A DNA stretch of 6,954 bases from Bacillota bacterium (lineage in GTDB: Bacteria > Bacillota > Clostridia > Lachnospirales > Lachnospiraceae): the NCBI GenBank assembly GCA_023415475.1, contig JAEZKL010000096.1, positions 1 through 6,954 of the forward strand, given 5' to 3'. Shown one piece after another: positions 6,380-6,954 of this stretch. The first letter of the stretch is position 1; each line of letters opens with the position of its first letter. A model generated the notes under the pieces. That model was given only the letters and a program-made list of their open reading frames with translations. It was not told where the DNA came from and did no database searches. Both the position numbers and the translations under genes were made by a program.

Positions 6380-6427
6380 AAATCTGGATTTTCAGTAAAT
6401 AAACCATAACTGAAAGTCCAGATTTTT
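6380..6427 (+). terminator. Intrinsic terminator after the binding-protein gene
   Basis: The left arm AAATCTGGATTTTCAGT (6380-6396) pairs with ACTGAAAGTCCAGATTT (6409-6425) over 17 positions with a single T-G wobble (6389 with 6416) and a 12-nt loop. Five T residues (6423-6427) overlap and follow the stem end. It lies about 60 bp after the stop codon of the binding-protein gene and should end the oxidoreductase-isomerase-transporter transcript. Confidence 0.85.
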
Positions 6428-6467
6428 GTACTGTTTAATTTATATACACATAGGAAGGAAAGAAGAC

Positions 6468-6954
6468 ATGCTGAATTATCAAGTAAAAATAGGACTTGTG
6501 CCGATCCGGCGGGATGTAACACCTCGCCCCGGTATCTTTAACTGGGAAAAGGCAGAGGAACGTGGAAGAAGGATTGTAAATTATTTAGAGGAGAAGTATG
6601 CAGGAGAAGACAATATCACCTTTGTGGATTTAAAAGGTATTAATGAGGTTGAGGTTCTCTATAATGAAAGCGATGCGCTCAAGGTAATCGAGCGGTTCCA
6701 ATCAGAAAAGGTAGATGCCATATTTATCATTAATTGCAATTTTGGAAATGAAGAGGTAGCAGCCCAGGTTGCAAGTGCCTTAAACAAACCGGTGCTTTTA
6801 TGGGGACCCCTTGATGAGGAATATGCTCCGGACGGAATGCGCTTTACCGACAGCCAATGCGGACTTTTCGGCATAAGCCGTCAATTACAACGCCGCAATG
6901 TTCCATTTACCTATATTGAGAATTGTTCCTGTGAAGAGGATCTGTTCCATGAAG
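6468..6954 (+). CDS. L-fucose/L-arabinose isomerase-like protein, N-terminal part only
   Basis: The frame opens at ATG 6468 behind AGGAAGG (6452-6458, 9 nt spacing) and is still open at the right edge after 162 codons; this family is usually well over 400 residues. The N-terminus 'KIGLVPIRRDVTPRPGIFNW' (residues 7-26) and the segment 'PVLLWGPLDEEYAPDGM' (108-124), followed by 'RFTDSQCGLFGISRQLQR' (125-142), are characteristic of uncharacterised fucose/arabinose isomerase-fold proteins. This part corresponds to the N-terminal Rossmann-like domains; the metal-binding E/D/H residues lie later and are not in the window. Such enzymes interconvert aldoses and ketoses using Mn2+. It lies beyond a strong terminator, so it may have its own promoter, but none is obvious in the short AT-rich leader. 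The family call is good; activity and substrate are open. Confidence 0.82.
   Translation, partial: MLNYQVKIGLVPIRRDVTPRPGIFNWEKAEERGRRIVNYLEEKYAGEDNITFVDLKGINEVEVLYNESDALKVIERFQSEKVDAIFIINCNFGNEEVAAQVASALNKPVLLWGPLDEEYAPDGMRFTDSQCGLFGISRQLQRRNVPFTYIENCSCEEDLFHE

Overview
The window looks like a carbohydrate-utilisation locus from a low-to-middle GC Gram-positive anaerobe. Lachnospiraceae or a related clostridial group is my best guess. This rests on strong AGGAGG-type ribosome binding sites, a diderm-free style lipoprotein binding protein with a Q/E/A-rich linker, an LplB/LplC-type permease pair, and AT-rich spacers. The assignment comes from gene style, not from a marker gene.

Layout, left to right, all genes on the + strand. 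Positions 1-320 hold the C-terminal end of an aldose 1-epimerase (LacX-like mutarotase) gene that starts outside the window. A 377-bp non-coding spacer (321-697) follows; it carries a perfect 17-bp hairpin at 390-428 and what may be worn coding remnants at about 503-643. The main cluster then runs: a Gfo/Idh/MocA NAD(P)-dependent sugar oxidoreductase (698-1831), a xylose-isomerase-like TIM-barrel sugar isomerase/epimerase (1878-2660), two ABC sugar permeases (2689-3621 and 3637-4545), and a lipoprotein solute-binding protein (4685-6319). A strong intrinsic terminator (6380-6427) ends this unit. An L-fucose/L-arabinose isomerase-like gene begins at 6468 and runs off the right edge.

The likely logic is import followed by redox and isomerase chemistry. 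The binding protein captures a sugar or oligosaccharide outside the membrane and the two permeases carry it in. No ATP-binding subunit is encoded here, so a shared MsmX-type ATPase elsewhere is expected. The oxidoreductase and the TIM-barrel enzyme then act on the imported sugar, possibly through a keto-sugar intermediate. The flanking mutarotase and the fucose-isomerase-like protein fit the same theme. The substrate cannot be read from the sequence.

The least expected item is in the 139-bp gap between the second permease and the binding protein. An open frame at 4539-4664 reads as the C-terminal end of a short-chain dehydrogenase/reductase with no N-terminal part. It looks like the scar of a deleted gene. 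I see no CRISPR array, tRNA, rRNA, insertion sequence or clear novel defence-type system in the window.
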